From contig CANJOX010000254.1 in NCBI GenBank assembly GCA_947475795.1, forward strand, positions 1-5,250: DNA of 5,250 bases. Reading direction: 5' to 3'. This document shows, piece after piece, positions 1-4,941 of this stretch. Each line of letters opens with the position of its first letter. Position 1 is the stretch's first letter. The position numbers and the translations under genes were made by a program. The notes under the pieces were generated by a model. That model did not search any database, had not been told where the DNA came from, and saw nothing but the letters and a program-made list of their open reading frames with translations. This stretch comes from Gemmatimonadota bacterium (lineage in GTDB: Bacteria > Gemmatimonadota > Gemmatimonadetes > Gemmatimonadales > Gemmatimonadaceae).

Positions 1-1
1 A

Positions 2-14
2 GGGCAAACTGCCC
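2..14 (-). terminator. Possible terminator hairpin after the cold-shock gene (cut by window edge)
   Basis: On the minus strand, 3 nt after the csp stop codon, GGGCA (14-10) can pair with TGCCC (6-2) around a 3-nt loop. The next visible base is T, and then the window ends, so the T-tract that would confirm an intrinsic terminator cannot be seen. The stem is short. The position directly after the stop is the main support. Confidence 0.4.
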
Positions 15-17
15 GAA

Positions 18-230
18 TCAGCGACCCATCCGCGTGACGTTCTCAGCGGCCGGACCCTTCTGGCCCTGCACGATGTCGAACTCAACGGTCTCGCCTTCGG
101 TCAGCGACTTGAAGCCGCCGCCCTGAATGGCGGAATGGTGAACGAAGCAATCCTTCTGTCCGTTCGCGGGGGTGATGAAGCCGAAGCCCTTGGCGTCGTT
201 GAACCACTTGACGGTGCCGGTCGTACGCAT
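18..230 (-). CDS. CspA-family cold-shock protein (single cold-shock domain)
   Basis: This complete 70-residue protein is one cold-shock domain, a five-strand OB fold that binds single-stranded RNA and DNA. Family members act in the cytoplasm as RNA chaperones, melting secondary structure in the cold or during growth. Visible family marks are the N-terminal GTVKWFN (residues 5-11), RNP1 KGFGFI (14-19), RNP2-like CFVHHSAI (28-35), and the C-terminal GPAAENVT. Length is typical (65-75 residues). RNP2 normally reads VFVH, so Cys28 is a mild variation. The ATG at 228-230 is the natural start because GTVKWF follows within four residues, and an AGGAG site lies on the minus strand at 238-242 with 7 nt spacing. 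The gene stands alone, divergent from the DUF1697 gene, behind a long untranslated region that holds a strong terminator; leader-based control is therefore possible. I do not assign a paralogue letter. Confidence 0.97.
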   Translation of the reverse strand: MRTTGTVKWFNDAKGFGFITPANGQKDCFVHHSAIQGGGFKSLTEGETVEFDIVQGQKGPAAENVTRMGR

Positions 231-237
231 CGCGATA

Positions 238-242
238 CTCCT
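238..242 (-). promoter_or_regulatory. Ribosome binding site of the cold-shock gene
   Basis: The minus strand reads AGGAG here, 7 nt before the ATG at 228-230. It is the best Shine-Dalgarno match among the window's genes and fixes the csp start. Several plus-strand genes have no comparable site. Confidence 0.85.
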
Positions 243-343
243 GTTTCTGATATGGTGCTGGTGTCAGTCGGAGCACGCGGACAGACGAGCCGATGCAGAA
301 CGGAACCAACCACCTGGTACTCGTGATCTACCTCACGACGGTC

Positions 344-359
344 GCCACCACTCGGTGGC
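344..359 (-). other. Hairpin in the cold-shock gene leader
   Basis: On the minus strand GCCACC pairs perfectly with GGTGGC around a GAGT tetraloop (6 bp). It lies about 114 nt before the csp start, just downstream of the terminator. No T-run follows, so it is not itself an intrinsic terminator. If the csp transcript starts upstream, this is part of its structured 5' leader. Function unknown. Confidence 0.45.
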
Positions 360-371
360 TACGGTGCGAAC

Positions 372-406
372 AAAAAACGGACCCGCTCGATTTGGCAGGC
401 CCGTTT
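372..406 (-). terminator. Strong intrinsic terminator reading toward the cold-shock gene
   Basis: On the minus strand an arm at 406-395 pairs with 386-375. This gives 12 base pairs, two of them G-U wobbles (400/381 and 397/384), around an 8-nt loop (394-387). A run of six T (377-372) overlaps the foot of the stem. The orientation is clear: the wobbles would be A/C mismatches in a plus-strand RNA, and the plus side has no comparable T-run. Placement is unusual, since no minus-strand gene precedes it within the window and the csp ATG lies about 140 nt downstream. It could be an attenuator in the csp leader, the end of a short independent RNA, or the end of an unseen antisense transcript. Confidence 0.75.
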
Positions 407-452
407 CTGTCGGAACATGTCCATACGCCGAGGCGCATGCATCGCTTCCGTG

Positions 453-481
453 AATGTACAGGGTCGGCCCCGAAAACGCAA
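453..481 (-). promoter_or_regulatory. Candidate sigma70-type promoter upstream of the terminator
   Basis: On the minus strand TTGCGT (481-476) and TACATT (458-453) are separated by exactly 17 nt, with 3/6 and 4/6 matches to the -35 and -10 consensus. Transcription would start near 446 and meet the terminator about 75 nt later. I saw no better pair on this strand between the terminator and the csp start. The match is modest and could be chance. Confidence 0.35.
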
Positions 482-572
482 ACACCACCAGCGAAATATT
501 TCTGCGGGCGCATCGCGTACCTCGTTACCATGTCGTGACTTGCCTCCATCCCCGAGCCGCTGCAACCGCGTG

Positions 573-612
573 GCGGCCGCCCGCTGGCGGCCACCCGCGT
601 GCGGCCACCCGC
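573..612. repeat. Three tandem copies of a 14-bp GC-rich repeat
   Basis: The core GCGGCC(G/A)CCCGC occurs at 573-584, 587-598 and 601-612, an exact 14-nt period. The copies differ at one core position and in the spacer. The array ends about 35 nt before the DUF1697 start. It could be an operator array, a replication-slippage product, or chance in GC-rich DNA. Confidence 0.6.
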
Positions 613-636
613 GTGCCGTTGGCCGGACGGGTGGGG

Positions 637-642
637 TATACT
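637..642 (+). promoter_or_regulatory. Candidate -10 element placed for leaderless transcription
   Basis: TATACT matches the -10 consensus at 5 of 6 positions and ends 5 nt before the ATG at 648. Initiation at the usual distance would fall on or next to the A of the start codon, giving a leaderless message. No good -35 hexamer is seen at 16-18 nt spacing, and no AGGAGG-type site lies between it and the ATG. Confidence 0.45.
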
Positions 643-647
643 CCGCC

Positions 648-1235
648 ATGACACGAATTTCCCGGGACCGAGATGATGTCCACATCGCGCTGCTGCGCGG
701 CGTGAATGTGGGGGGCGCCAAGCAGGTGAAGATGCTGGAGTTGCGCGAACTCGCGCGGCGGCTGGGCTTCGGCACGCCCCGTACCCTGCTCACCAGCGGC
801 AATCTGGTGTACGCGGCGCATGGCACCCCGGCCGGGGACGCGGCCGTCGCACTCGAGCAGGGGATCCAGCAGTCGTTGAAAGTGTCCGCGCGCGTGGTCG
901 TGGTCACGGCGGTGGAGCTCGATCAGATCATCGACGACAACCCGTTCGACGACGAGGACATCGACCCCAGCCGCCTGTTCGTGTCGGTGTGGCGCGATCC
1001 CTACGACCGCGCGGCGCTGCTGCCGCTGCTGGAGCAGACGTGGGGCGACGAGCGCCTCCACCTCGGCGCGCGCGCGGCGTATCAGTACGCCCCCGACGGC
1101 GCGGCGCACAGCGACCTCGTGGCGGCCGTGGCTGACCAGCTGGGCGATCGCGTGACGGCCCGCAACTGGAACACGATCGGCAAGCTGCCGTCGCTCGTCG
1201 AGGATGTCGCGGCGGCGGCCAACGAAGACGAATAG
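648..1235 (+). CDS. DUF1697 family protein
   Basis: This complete 195-residue cytoplasmic protein belongs to the DUF1697 family, whose biochemical role is not established. Diagnostic stretches are HIALLRGVNVGG (residues 12-23), the LRELARRLGFGTPRTLLTSGNLVY region (32-55) and the C-terminal ARNWNTIGKLPSL, matching the family's usual TxRNWNTxxKL ending. Length is slightly above the usual 170-180 because of about 10 extra N-terminal residues. The ATG at 648 is preferred: it is the only start close before the conserved block, while the open frame continues upstream to 417 through repeat-rich, non-conserved sequence. There is no good Shine-Dalgarno site; a -10-like TATACT ends 5 nt before the ATG, so the message may be leaderless. 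The next gene starts 3 nt after the stop, suggesting co-transcription. Confidence 0.92.
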   Translation: MTRISRDRDDVHIALLRGVNVGGAKQVKMLELRELARRLGFGTPRTLLTSGNLVYAAHGTPAGDAAVALEQGIQQSLKVSARVVVVTAVELDQIIDDNPFDDEDIDPSRLFVSVWRDPYDRAALLPLLEQTWGDERLHLGARAAYQYAPDGAAHSDLVAAVADQLGDRVTARNWNTIGKLPSLVEDVAAAANEDE

Positions 1236-1238
1236 GCC

Positions 1239-1805
1239 GTGACCGTGCGTGTGCTCGGCGCGCTGCTGCTGGCGGCCAGCGTGCTGGGCGGGCGTGCGTG
1301 CGGGGCGCGTGATCGCGCGCGCGCGCCTGAGCCGACGGACCATGACGCGGCGGTGCAACGGGCGGCGTTGCTCACGCTGTTCGCCACCCGTGAACACGCG
1401 CAGCGAATGGTGTTCTGGAGCGACCCGGTGCACGAGTCCCCCACGCTGGGGCTGCTGCGTGCCGCCGGGGTGCCGCAGGTGGCCGCGGCGCCCGACACCG
1501 CCGCGCTGGCGCTGCCGATGCCGGTGCATCTCGAGACGCTCGCGTCGCTGGAGTCGCACTTCCAGCGGCATCCCGATGGGTGGGAGGCGTGGTTTCGAAG
1601 GTTCCCGGGGAGCAGTGGCCTGGTGGCACTGACCCGGCCCATCTGGCTCCCCGCGGCGGCCGACGGGAGCGCGCGCGCGCTCCTGGTGGTGGGGCGCACC
1701 TGCGGCGAACACTGCCACTCGGCATGGCGCATCACGTTGGCACGGCCGGTCGGCGCCGCGTGGCGCACCGTCTCGGTGGTGCCCATCGGGTTGCCGCGCG
1801 ACTGA
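1239..1805 (+). CDS. Uncharacterised exported protein with a CGxxC motif
   Basis: This is a 188-residue protein that I cannot assign to a named family. The N-terminus has a short basic start, a hydrophobic stretch (LGALLLAASVLGG, residues 6-18) and then charged sequence, so it looks like a signal peptide. Cys21 follows GRA, which does not fit the lipobox, so a lipoprotein is doubtful. The C-terminal half has FPGSSGLVALTRP (122-134), then ALLVVGRTCGEHCH (147-160), ending in a WRTVSVVPIGLP strand. I recall a similar order (FPGSxGxVxLSRxGF, then ALVYVGxxCGxxCG) from uncharacterised proteins of several bacterial groups, so a conserved C-terminal domain is likely. Cys155 and Cys159 could form a disulphide or bind a metal. 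The start is the GTG at 1239, with further in-frame GTGs at 1245 and 1251 and no strong ribosome site. It lies 3 nt after the DUF1697 stop. Confidence 0.8.
   Translation: MTVRVLGALLLAASVLGGRACGARDRARAPEPTDHDAAVQRAALLTLFATREHAQRMVFWSDPVHESPTLGLLRAAGVPQVAAAPDTAALALPMPVHLETLASLESHFQRHPDGWEAWFRRFPGSSGLVALTRPIWLPAAADGSARALLVVGRTCGEHCHSAWRITLARPVGAAWRTVSVVPIGLPRD
1666..1683. repeat. 18-bp perfect palindrome inside the exported-protein gene
   Basis: GGAGCGCGC is followed directly by its reverse complement, with an alternating GC core at 1669-1680. It encodes GSARALL in the reading frame. A similar CG run lies at 1314-1326. Alternating purine-pyrimidine DNA of this kind can adopt Z-form. In a GC-rich genome this may simply be codon choice. 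Confidence 0.5.
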
Positions 1806-1825
1806 CGACACGGGTAGCGCCTCCC

Positions 1826-1869
1826 ACGCCCGTTCGGCAGAATACCCAACGCGGGTCGACCGCGGGCGT
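1826..1869. other. Nested inverted repeat in the 1806-1921 gap
   Basis: ACGCCCG (1826-1832) pairs with CGGGCGT (1863-1869), and inside the loop ACCC (1844-1847) pairs with GGGT (1853-1856). There is no T-run after it on the plus strand (TTGTCC follows), so it is a poor intrinsic terminator. It may be a leader structure or a transcription boundary between the exported-protein gene and the following operon. I found no convincing promoter in the rest of this 116-nt gap. Confidence 0.35.
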
Positions 1870-1921
1870 TGTCCTCCCGTGCCCATCCGTTTCGCTCCCA
1901 CTTCTGACGGCTGAGACACGC

Positions 1922-2452
1922 GTGCTGAAAACCGTTGGCATCATCCTCGCCGTGCTGCTGGCCGCGCTGCTGCTCATGGCGTCGCGCCAGCCGGACTCGT
2001 TTCTGGTGGAGCGCGCCGTGACCGTCGCGGCGCCACCGGAGGCAATCTTTCCCACGATTGCCGACCTGCATCAGTGGAGCCGCTGGTCCCCGTACGAGAA
2101 GCTCGATCCGCAGATGAAGAAGGTGTTCAATGGCACCTCCGGCGCTGCCGGTGCGAGCTACTACTGGAGCGGCAACAGTCAGGCCGGCGAGGGCACGATG
2201 ACCGTGCGCGAGCTGATGCCGCCGTCGAAGATCACGATCCAGCTCGATCTGCTGAAACCGATCGAGGGACACAACGTGATCGAGTTCAATCTCGAGCCCA
2301 CCGACGGTGGCACGCGTGTCATGTGGTCCATGCGTGGTGCGAATTCGTATCTGTCCAAGGTCGTCGGGCTCTTCATGAATCTGGACACGATGATCGGCAA
2401 GGACTTCGAAGACGGACTGGCCTCGCTCAAGTTGGACGTGGAGAAGAAATGA
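1922..2452 (+). CDS. Membrane-anchored SRPBCC family protein (polyketide cyclase/dehydrase-like)
   Basis: This is a 176-residue protein with one N-terminal transmembrane helix (residues 4-20) and a START/Bet v1-like SRPBCC domain (about 27-174), a fold with a hydrophobic ligand pocket. Recognisable stretches are the V..AVTVAAPPEAIFPTIADLHQWSRWSPY region (33-58), DPQMKK (62-67), GAASYYWSGN-type sequence with GEGTM (77-93), the PSKITIQLDLLKPI strand, and TRVMWSMRG followed by a C-terminal helix with MIGKDFEDGLASLK. This pattern is common in bacterial proteins annotated only as SRPBCC family; ligand and reaction are unknown. The GTG at 1922 is chosen because the membrane helix follows directly; the frame is open further upstream, but that part overlaps the preceding gene. 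The ribosome site is weak. Its stop overlaps the next gene's start in ATGA, so it leads a tightly coupled operon. Confidence 0.9.
   Translation: MLKTVGIILAVLLAALLLMASRQPDSFLVERAVTVAAPPEAIFPTIADLHQWSRWSPYEKLDPQMKKVFNGTSGAAGASYYWSGNSQAGEGTMTVRELMPPSKITIQLDLLKPIEGHNVIEFNLEPTDGGTRVMWSMRGANSYLSKVVGLFMNLDTMIGKDFEDGLASLKLDVEKK
2440..2446 (+). promoter_or_regulatory. Ribosome binding site inside the end of the SRPBCC gene
   Basis: GGAGAAG lies within the last codons of the SRPBCC gene, with GGAG ending 5 nt before the ATG at 2449. It supports that start and fits coupled translation across the ATGA overlap. Confidence 0.7.
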
Positions 2453-2898
2453 AGGCGTTCGGCATGGCGCTCGCCGGTTACCTCGTGATGTTTGTGGTCC
2501 TCTTCACCACCCTCACCGCGATGTACTTCGGGTTGGGTAGCGAGCGCACGTTTCTTCCCGGCAGCTACGCTGTCACGCCGCTGTGGATCGCGGTGTTCTG
2601 CTTCTTCCAGTTCGACGCCGGACTCGTGGCGGGCGTTGTCGTGTCCAAGCTGTCGCGCGATCGAAAGGTGCCCTTCCTGCTGGCGGCGATGACGATGGGC
2701 CTCGGCGTCGTCATGGCGCTGCCGGCGGTGCTGGGCACGGTGCCCGACGCCGGACCACGCATCGGGGCACTCACCAACATGGACGCGATGATGCAGGCGC
2801 AGACTCCGGTGTGGATTCAGCTGATCGCGCCCGCGCTCGCGGCGCTCGGTGTGACCGCCGGATCCACGCTCATGTTGCGTGTTGGACGCCGCCCGTGA
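2449..2898 (+). CDS. Small four-helix integral membrane protein of unknown function
   Basis: This 149-residue, strongly hydrophobic protein has about four membrane helices: residues 5-27, 44-66, 76-96 and 120-143. A short basic loop (KLSRDRK, 67-73) joins helices 2 and 3, and a polar loop (about 98-119, with DAGPR and a Met-rich NMDAMMQ) joins 3 and 4. The C-terminus is basic (RVGRRP), so it is probably cytoplasmic by the positive-inside rule. Asp56 lies within helix 2, an unusual charge for a buried helix. I do not recognise a named family. The ATG at 2449 overlaps the SRPBCC stop (ATGA) and has a GGAG site 5 nt upstream, so the start is secure. Tight coupling to a membrane-anchored SRPBCC protein suggests that the two work together at the membrane, but this is inference from position only. 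The end overlaps the next gene's GTG. Confidence 0.85.
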   Translation: MKAFGMALAGYLVMFVVLFTTLTAMYFGLGSERTFLPGSYAVTPLWIAVFCFFQFDAGLVAGVVVSKLSRDRKVPFLLAAMTMGLGVVMALPAVLGTVPDAGPRIGALTNMDAMMQAQTPVWIQLIAPALAALGVTAGSTLMLRVGRRP

Positions 2899-3512
2899 AC
2901 GAGTGTGCGGAATCGCTGTGGGCGTCCGACCGCGACGACCGGTGGTCCGGCGCGCTGGCGGGCTACGACGCGGCCATCGCCGCCGTGCCATCGGGCCGGC
3001 TCGTGGAGCACGATGCGTGGTACCGCACCGAGTTGCCGTCGCTGCTCGCGTCGCGCGCCCCGGGCTATGTGGTGCATGAGGAAATGGTGCGCATCACCGA
3101 GTGGAAGATGGCGCGTGGTGTCTGGCGCGCCCCCAATCTCGTGCTGGTGCGGAACAACACACCGGACGAGGTGGTGAACGCGAGTCGGTCGGCCGCCGAG
3201 CAGATCCCGCACCCCACGAAGCCGGTCACCGCGCTCGTGGCGCTCAAGGGTGTCGGTGCCGCCACGGCCTCGGCGTTGCTGGCCGTTATGGCGCCGGCGG
3301 TCTACCCGTTCTTTGATGAAGACGTGGCGGCACAGGTGCCGATGCTCGGGCCGGTGGCGTGGACGAACGGCTACTACGCCAAGTACGCGACGGCCCTGCG
3401 TGAGCGCTCGGCGCAGTTATCGGCGCTGTTCGGCCGCGCGTTTACCCCGGTGATGGTGGAGCGCGCCCTCTGGGCGGCACGCGGCAGCGCGAAGCAGGCG
3501 GTGATCGCGTGA
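2895..3512 (+). CDS. Helix-hairpin-helix protein, HhH-GPD DNA glycosylase-like, uncharacterised
   Basis: This is a 205-residue soluble protein. The clearest motif is a helix-hairpin-helix, LKGVGAATASALLA (residues 117-130), the DNA-backbone-binding element of base-excision glycosylases. It is followed 11 residues later by FFDEDVA (139-145). In HhH-GPD enzymes such as endonuclease III a similarly placed VDxHV carries the catalytic Asp, so Asp141 is a candidate. The endonuclease III lysine (in GRKTA) is replaced by Ala, which would fit a monofunctional glycosylase or a non-enzymatic DNA binder. There is no iron-sulphur cluster cysteine pattern; the only Cys is residue 4. The N-terminal half has WYRTELP (42-48) and ITEWKMARG (67-75), which recall an uncharacterised family found in bacteria and some eukaryotes. 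The GTG at 2895 overlaps the preceding stop in GTGA. No strong ribosome site is present, so translation is probably coupled. Confidence 0.85.
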   Translation: MNECAESLWASDRDDRWSGALAGYDAAIAAVPSGRLVEHDAWYRTELPSLLASRAPGYVVHEEMVRITEWKMARGVWRAPNLVLVRNNTPDEVVNASRSAAEQIPHPTKPVTALVALKGVGAATASALLAVMAPAVYPFFDEDVAAQVPMLGPVAWTNGYYAKYATALRERSAQLSALFGRAFTPVMVERALWAARGSAKQAVIA

Positions 3513-3556
3513 CGCCGGCTGATGTGACGAACGCCGACGTGACGCACGCCGATGTG
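3509..3556 (+). repeat. 15-nt in-frame repeat carrying serial GTG start candidates
   Basis: GTGACG recurs at 3509, 3524 and 3539, with a related GTGGTG at 3554, an exact 15-nt period. The peptide is a five-residue repeat (ADVTN, ADVTH, ADVVI). The last copy runs into the first strand of the FAD domain, so the earlier copies look like a duplicated N-terminal extension. Confidence 0.7.
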
Positions 3557-4924
3557 GTGATCTGCGGCGCCGGCATTGCGGGCATCGCGACGGCGCACGC
3601 GCTGGCGGTCACGCACGGCGTGCGCCGTGTGGTGCTGGTGGACGAGCGCCCGCCGCTCACGCTCACGAGTGACAAGAGCACCGAAGCGTATCGCAACTGG
3701 TGGCCGGGTCCCGACGATGCGATGGTGCGGCTGATCAACCGCAGCATCGATCTGCTGGAGCAGTGGTCGGAGGCGAGCGACGATCGCTTCGGCCTGAACC
3801 GGCGTGGGTACCTGTACGCTACGCGCGATGTGGACACGGCGGCGCGGTTCGTGGCGGATGCCGAGCGGGCGCGTGCGCAGGGGGCCGGCGCGGTGCGCAC
3901 GTATCGCTCCGCGGCCGACGCTGCGGCCTATCAGCGCAGTCCGCATCGCGGGTTCCGCGGGGTTCCCGAGGGAGCGGACTTGTTTCTCGACCGCGAGGCG
4001 ATCCGCGAGCACTTCCCATGGTTGCACCACGACATCGTGGCGGTGCTGCACGCGCGTCGGTGTGGATGGTTCAGCGGCCAGCAGCTGGGCATGTATCTGC
4101 TGGACCAAGCACGCGCGGCCGGCGTGCAGCTGGTGAGTGGACGCGTGGAGCGCGTGCGGCAGGAATCGGGCAGCGTGGAGGCGGTGGAGGTGGCGTGCAC
4201 CGACGGCACCATGATGCGCATCGCCACGCCGGTGTTCGTGAACGCGGCGGGCCCGTATGCGGCGCAGGTCGGTGCGCTGGCGGGGGCCGATCTGCCGCTC
4301 TTCTCGGAGGCGCACTACAAGATTGCGATCGAGGATACCGCCGGTGTGATCGATCGCGACACCGGGCTGGTGATTCTCGACGACGCGCAGTCGTTGGAGT
4401 GGAGCGACGAGGAACGCGCCGAACTCGCCGCTGACGACGCCACACGCTGGCTCACCGAGCCGATGCCGGCGGGGATTCATCTGCGACCGGAAGGCTACGG
4501 GGCGAGTCGCACGGTGCTGATGCTGTGGGATTATCACAGCGCGCACCGGTTCAGTGCGCCAGAGTTTCCGATGCCCGACGATGCGCTCTATCCCGAGCTG
4601 GTGCTGCGTGGGATGACGTCACTGGCGCCCGGACTCGCGGCGTATGTCGAGCGTCTGCCGCACGCGTATGTGGACGGTGGGTACTACACCAAGACAGCTG
4701 AAAACCGGCCGCTGGTGGGGCCCAGCGGCGCGCGCGGTGCGTATGTGTGCGCCGCGTTCTCGGGGTTCGGTCTGATGGCCGCACCGGCGTGCGCCGAGTT
4801 ACTGGCGGCGCAGATTGTCGGTGCGGTGCGGCCGGACTACGAGCGGGCGTTTCTGCCCACGCGGTATGATGACCCCGCATACGTGGCGCAGCTGGCGACC
4901 TGGGGGAGTACCGGGCAGCTGTAG
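3509..4924 (+). CDS. FAD-dependent oxidoreductase, DAO family
   Basis: This 471-residue flavoprotein of the D-amino-acid oxidase/glycine oxidase/sarcosine oxidase superfamily probably oxidises an amine or amino acid; the substrate is not identifiable. An N-terminal Rossmann fold has ADVVICGAGIAG with GxGxxG at residues 20-25 and Asp45 at the end of the second strand for the FAD ribose. TSDKSTEAYRNWWPG (53-67) is a subgroup block near the flavin. The middle is the substrate domain, with VNAAGPYA closing the second FAD segment. The C-terminus returns to the FAD domain with RPLVGP (400-405) and FSGFGLMAAPACAELLA (417-433). Length is normal for a single-chain enzyme. No signal peptide is seen. 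The start is uncertain: GTG occurs in frame at 3509, 3524, 3539, 3554 and 3557. The first overlaps the preceding stop in GTGA and is preferred. It ends the four-gene run. Confidence 0.93.
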   Translation: MTPADVTNADVTHADVVICGAGIAGIATAHALAVTHGVRRVVLVDERPPLTLTSDKSTEAYRNWWPGPDDAMVRLINRSIDLLEQWSEASDDRFGLNRRGYLYATRDVDTAARFVADAERARAQGAGAVRTYRSAADAAAYQRSPHRGFRGVPEGADLFLDREAIREHFPWLHHDIVAVLHARRCGWFSGQQLGMYLLDQARAAGVQLVSGRVERVRQESGSVEAVEVACTDGTMMRIATPVFVNAAGPYAAQVGALAGADLPLFSEAHYKIAIEDTAGVIDRDTGLVILDDAQSLEWSDEERAELAADDATRWLTEPMPAGIHLRPEGYGASRTVLMLWDYHSAHRFSAPEFPMPDDALYPELVLRGMTSLAPGLAAYVERLPHAYVDGGYYTKTAENRPLVGPSGARGAYVCAAFSGFGLMAAPACAELLAAQIVGAVRPDYERAFLPTRYDDPAYVAQLATWGSTGQL

Positions 4925-4941
4925 GGGGCGGGGGGCTAGGG
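4913..4941 (+). other. G-rich tract at the convergent gene junction
   Basis: G runs occur on the plus strand at 4913-4915, 4924-4928, 4930-4935 and 4939-4941, separated by 8, 1 and 3 nt. This nearly meets the usual four-run G-quadruplex pattern; one loop is 1 nt longer than the common limit of 7. The tract covers the whole 11-nt gap between the two convergent stop codons, and no intrinsic terminator is seen for either gene. Confidence 0.45.

Larger units (their letters stand above)
231..647. other. 417-nt intergenic region between divergent genes
   Basis: No credible coding sequence lies here; open frames through it have no family resemblance and are shadows or unsupported upstream extensions. 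It is less GC-rich than the genes in places, for example around 371-377 and 490-503. It holds the csp ribosome site, a leader hairpin (344-359), an intrinsic terminator reading toward csp (372-406), a weak minus-strand promoter-like pair (453-481), a 10-bp palindrome GAAATATTTC (493-502), a three-copy 14-bp tandem repeat (573-612) and a plus-strand -10-like TATACT (637-642). I looked for tRNA signals such as a GGTTCGA-type T arm on both strands and saw none. Confidence 0.8.

Noticed and set aside
493..502. Palindrome GAAATATTTC as an operator
   Set aside because: A single 10-bp AT palindrome without a second copy or a well-placed promoter is too weak to call, though it stands out in GC-rich DNA.
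135..538. Small plus-strand frames in and beside the cold-shock gene
   Set aside because: They are antisense to csp or run through its leader and terminator, with no ribosome site or recognisable sequence.
411..570. tRNA or other known structured RNA gene in the intergenic region
   Set aside because: No T-arm consensus or cloverleaf could be found on either strand; only the terminator and simple hairpins are supported.
417..647. N-terminal extension of the DUF1697 protein to an upstream ATG
   Set aside because: The extra 77 residues would cover the repeat array and promoter-like element, are Arg/Pro-rich, and go far beyond the family's normal length.
525..1919. Long open frame on the minus strand (464 codons) opposite the DUF1697 and exported-protein genes
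   Set aside because: Its translation is Arg/His/Gln-rich with no family resemblance, typical of antisense frames in GC-rich DNA, while the plus strand encodes a recognised family.
1580..1921. Upstream extension of the SRPBCC protein
   Set aside because: It would overlap most of the C-terminal half of the exported-protein gene, and the natural N-terminal membrane helix begins right after the GTG at 1922.
3374..4546. 390-codon minus-strand frame opposite the FAD oxidoreductase
   Set aside because: Low-complexity Arg/His-rich translation overlapping a well-supported flavoprotein gene; a shadow frame.
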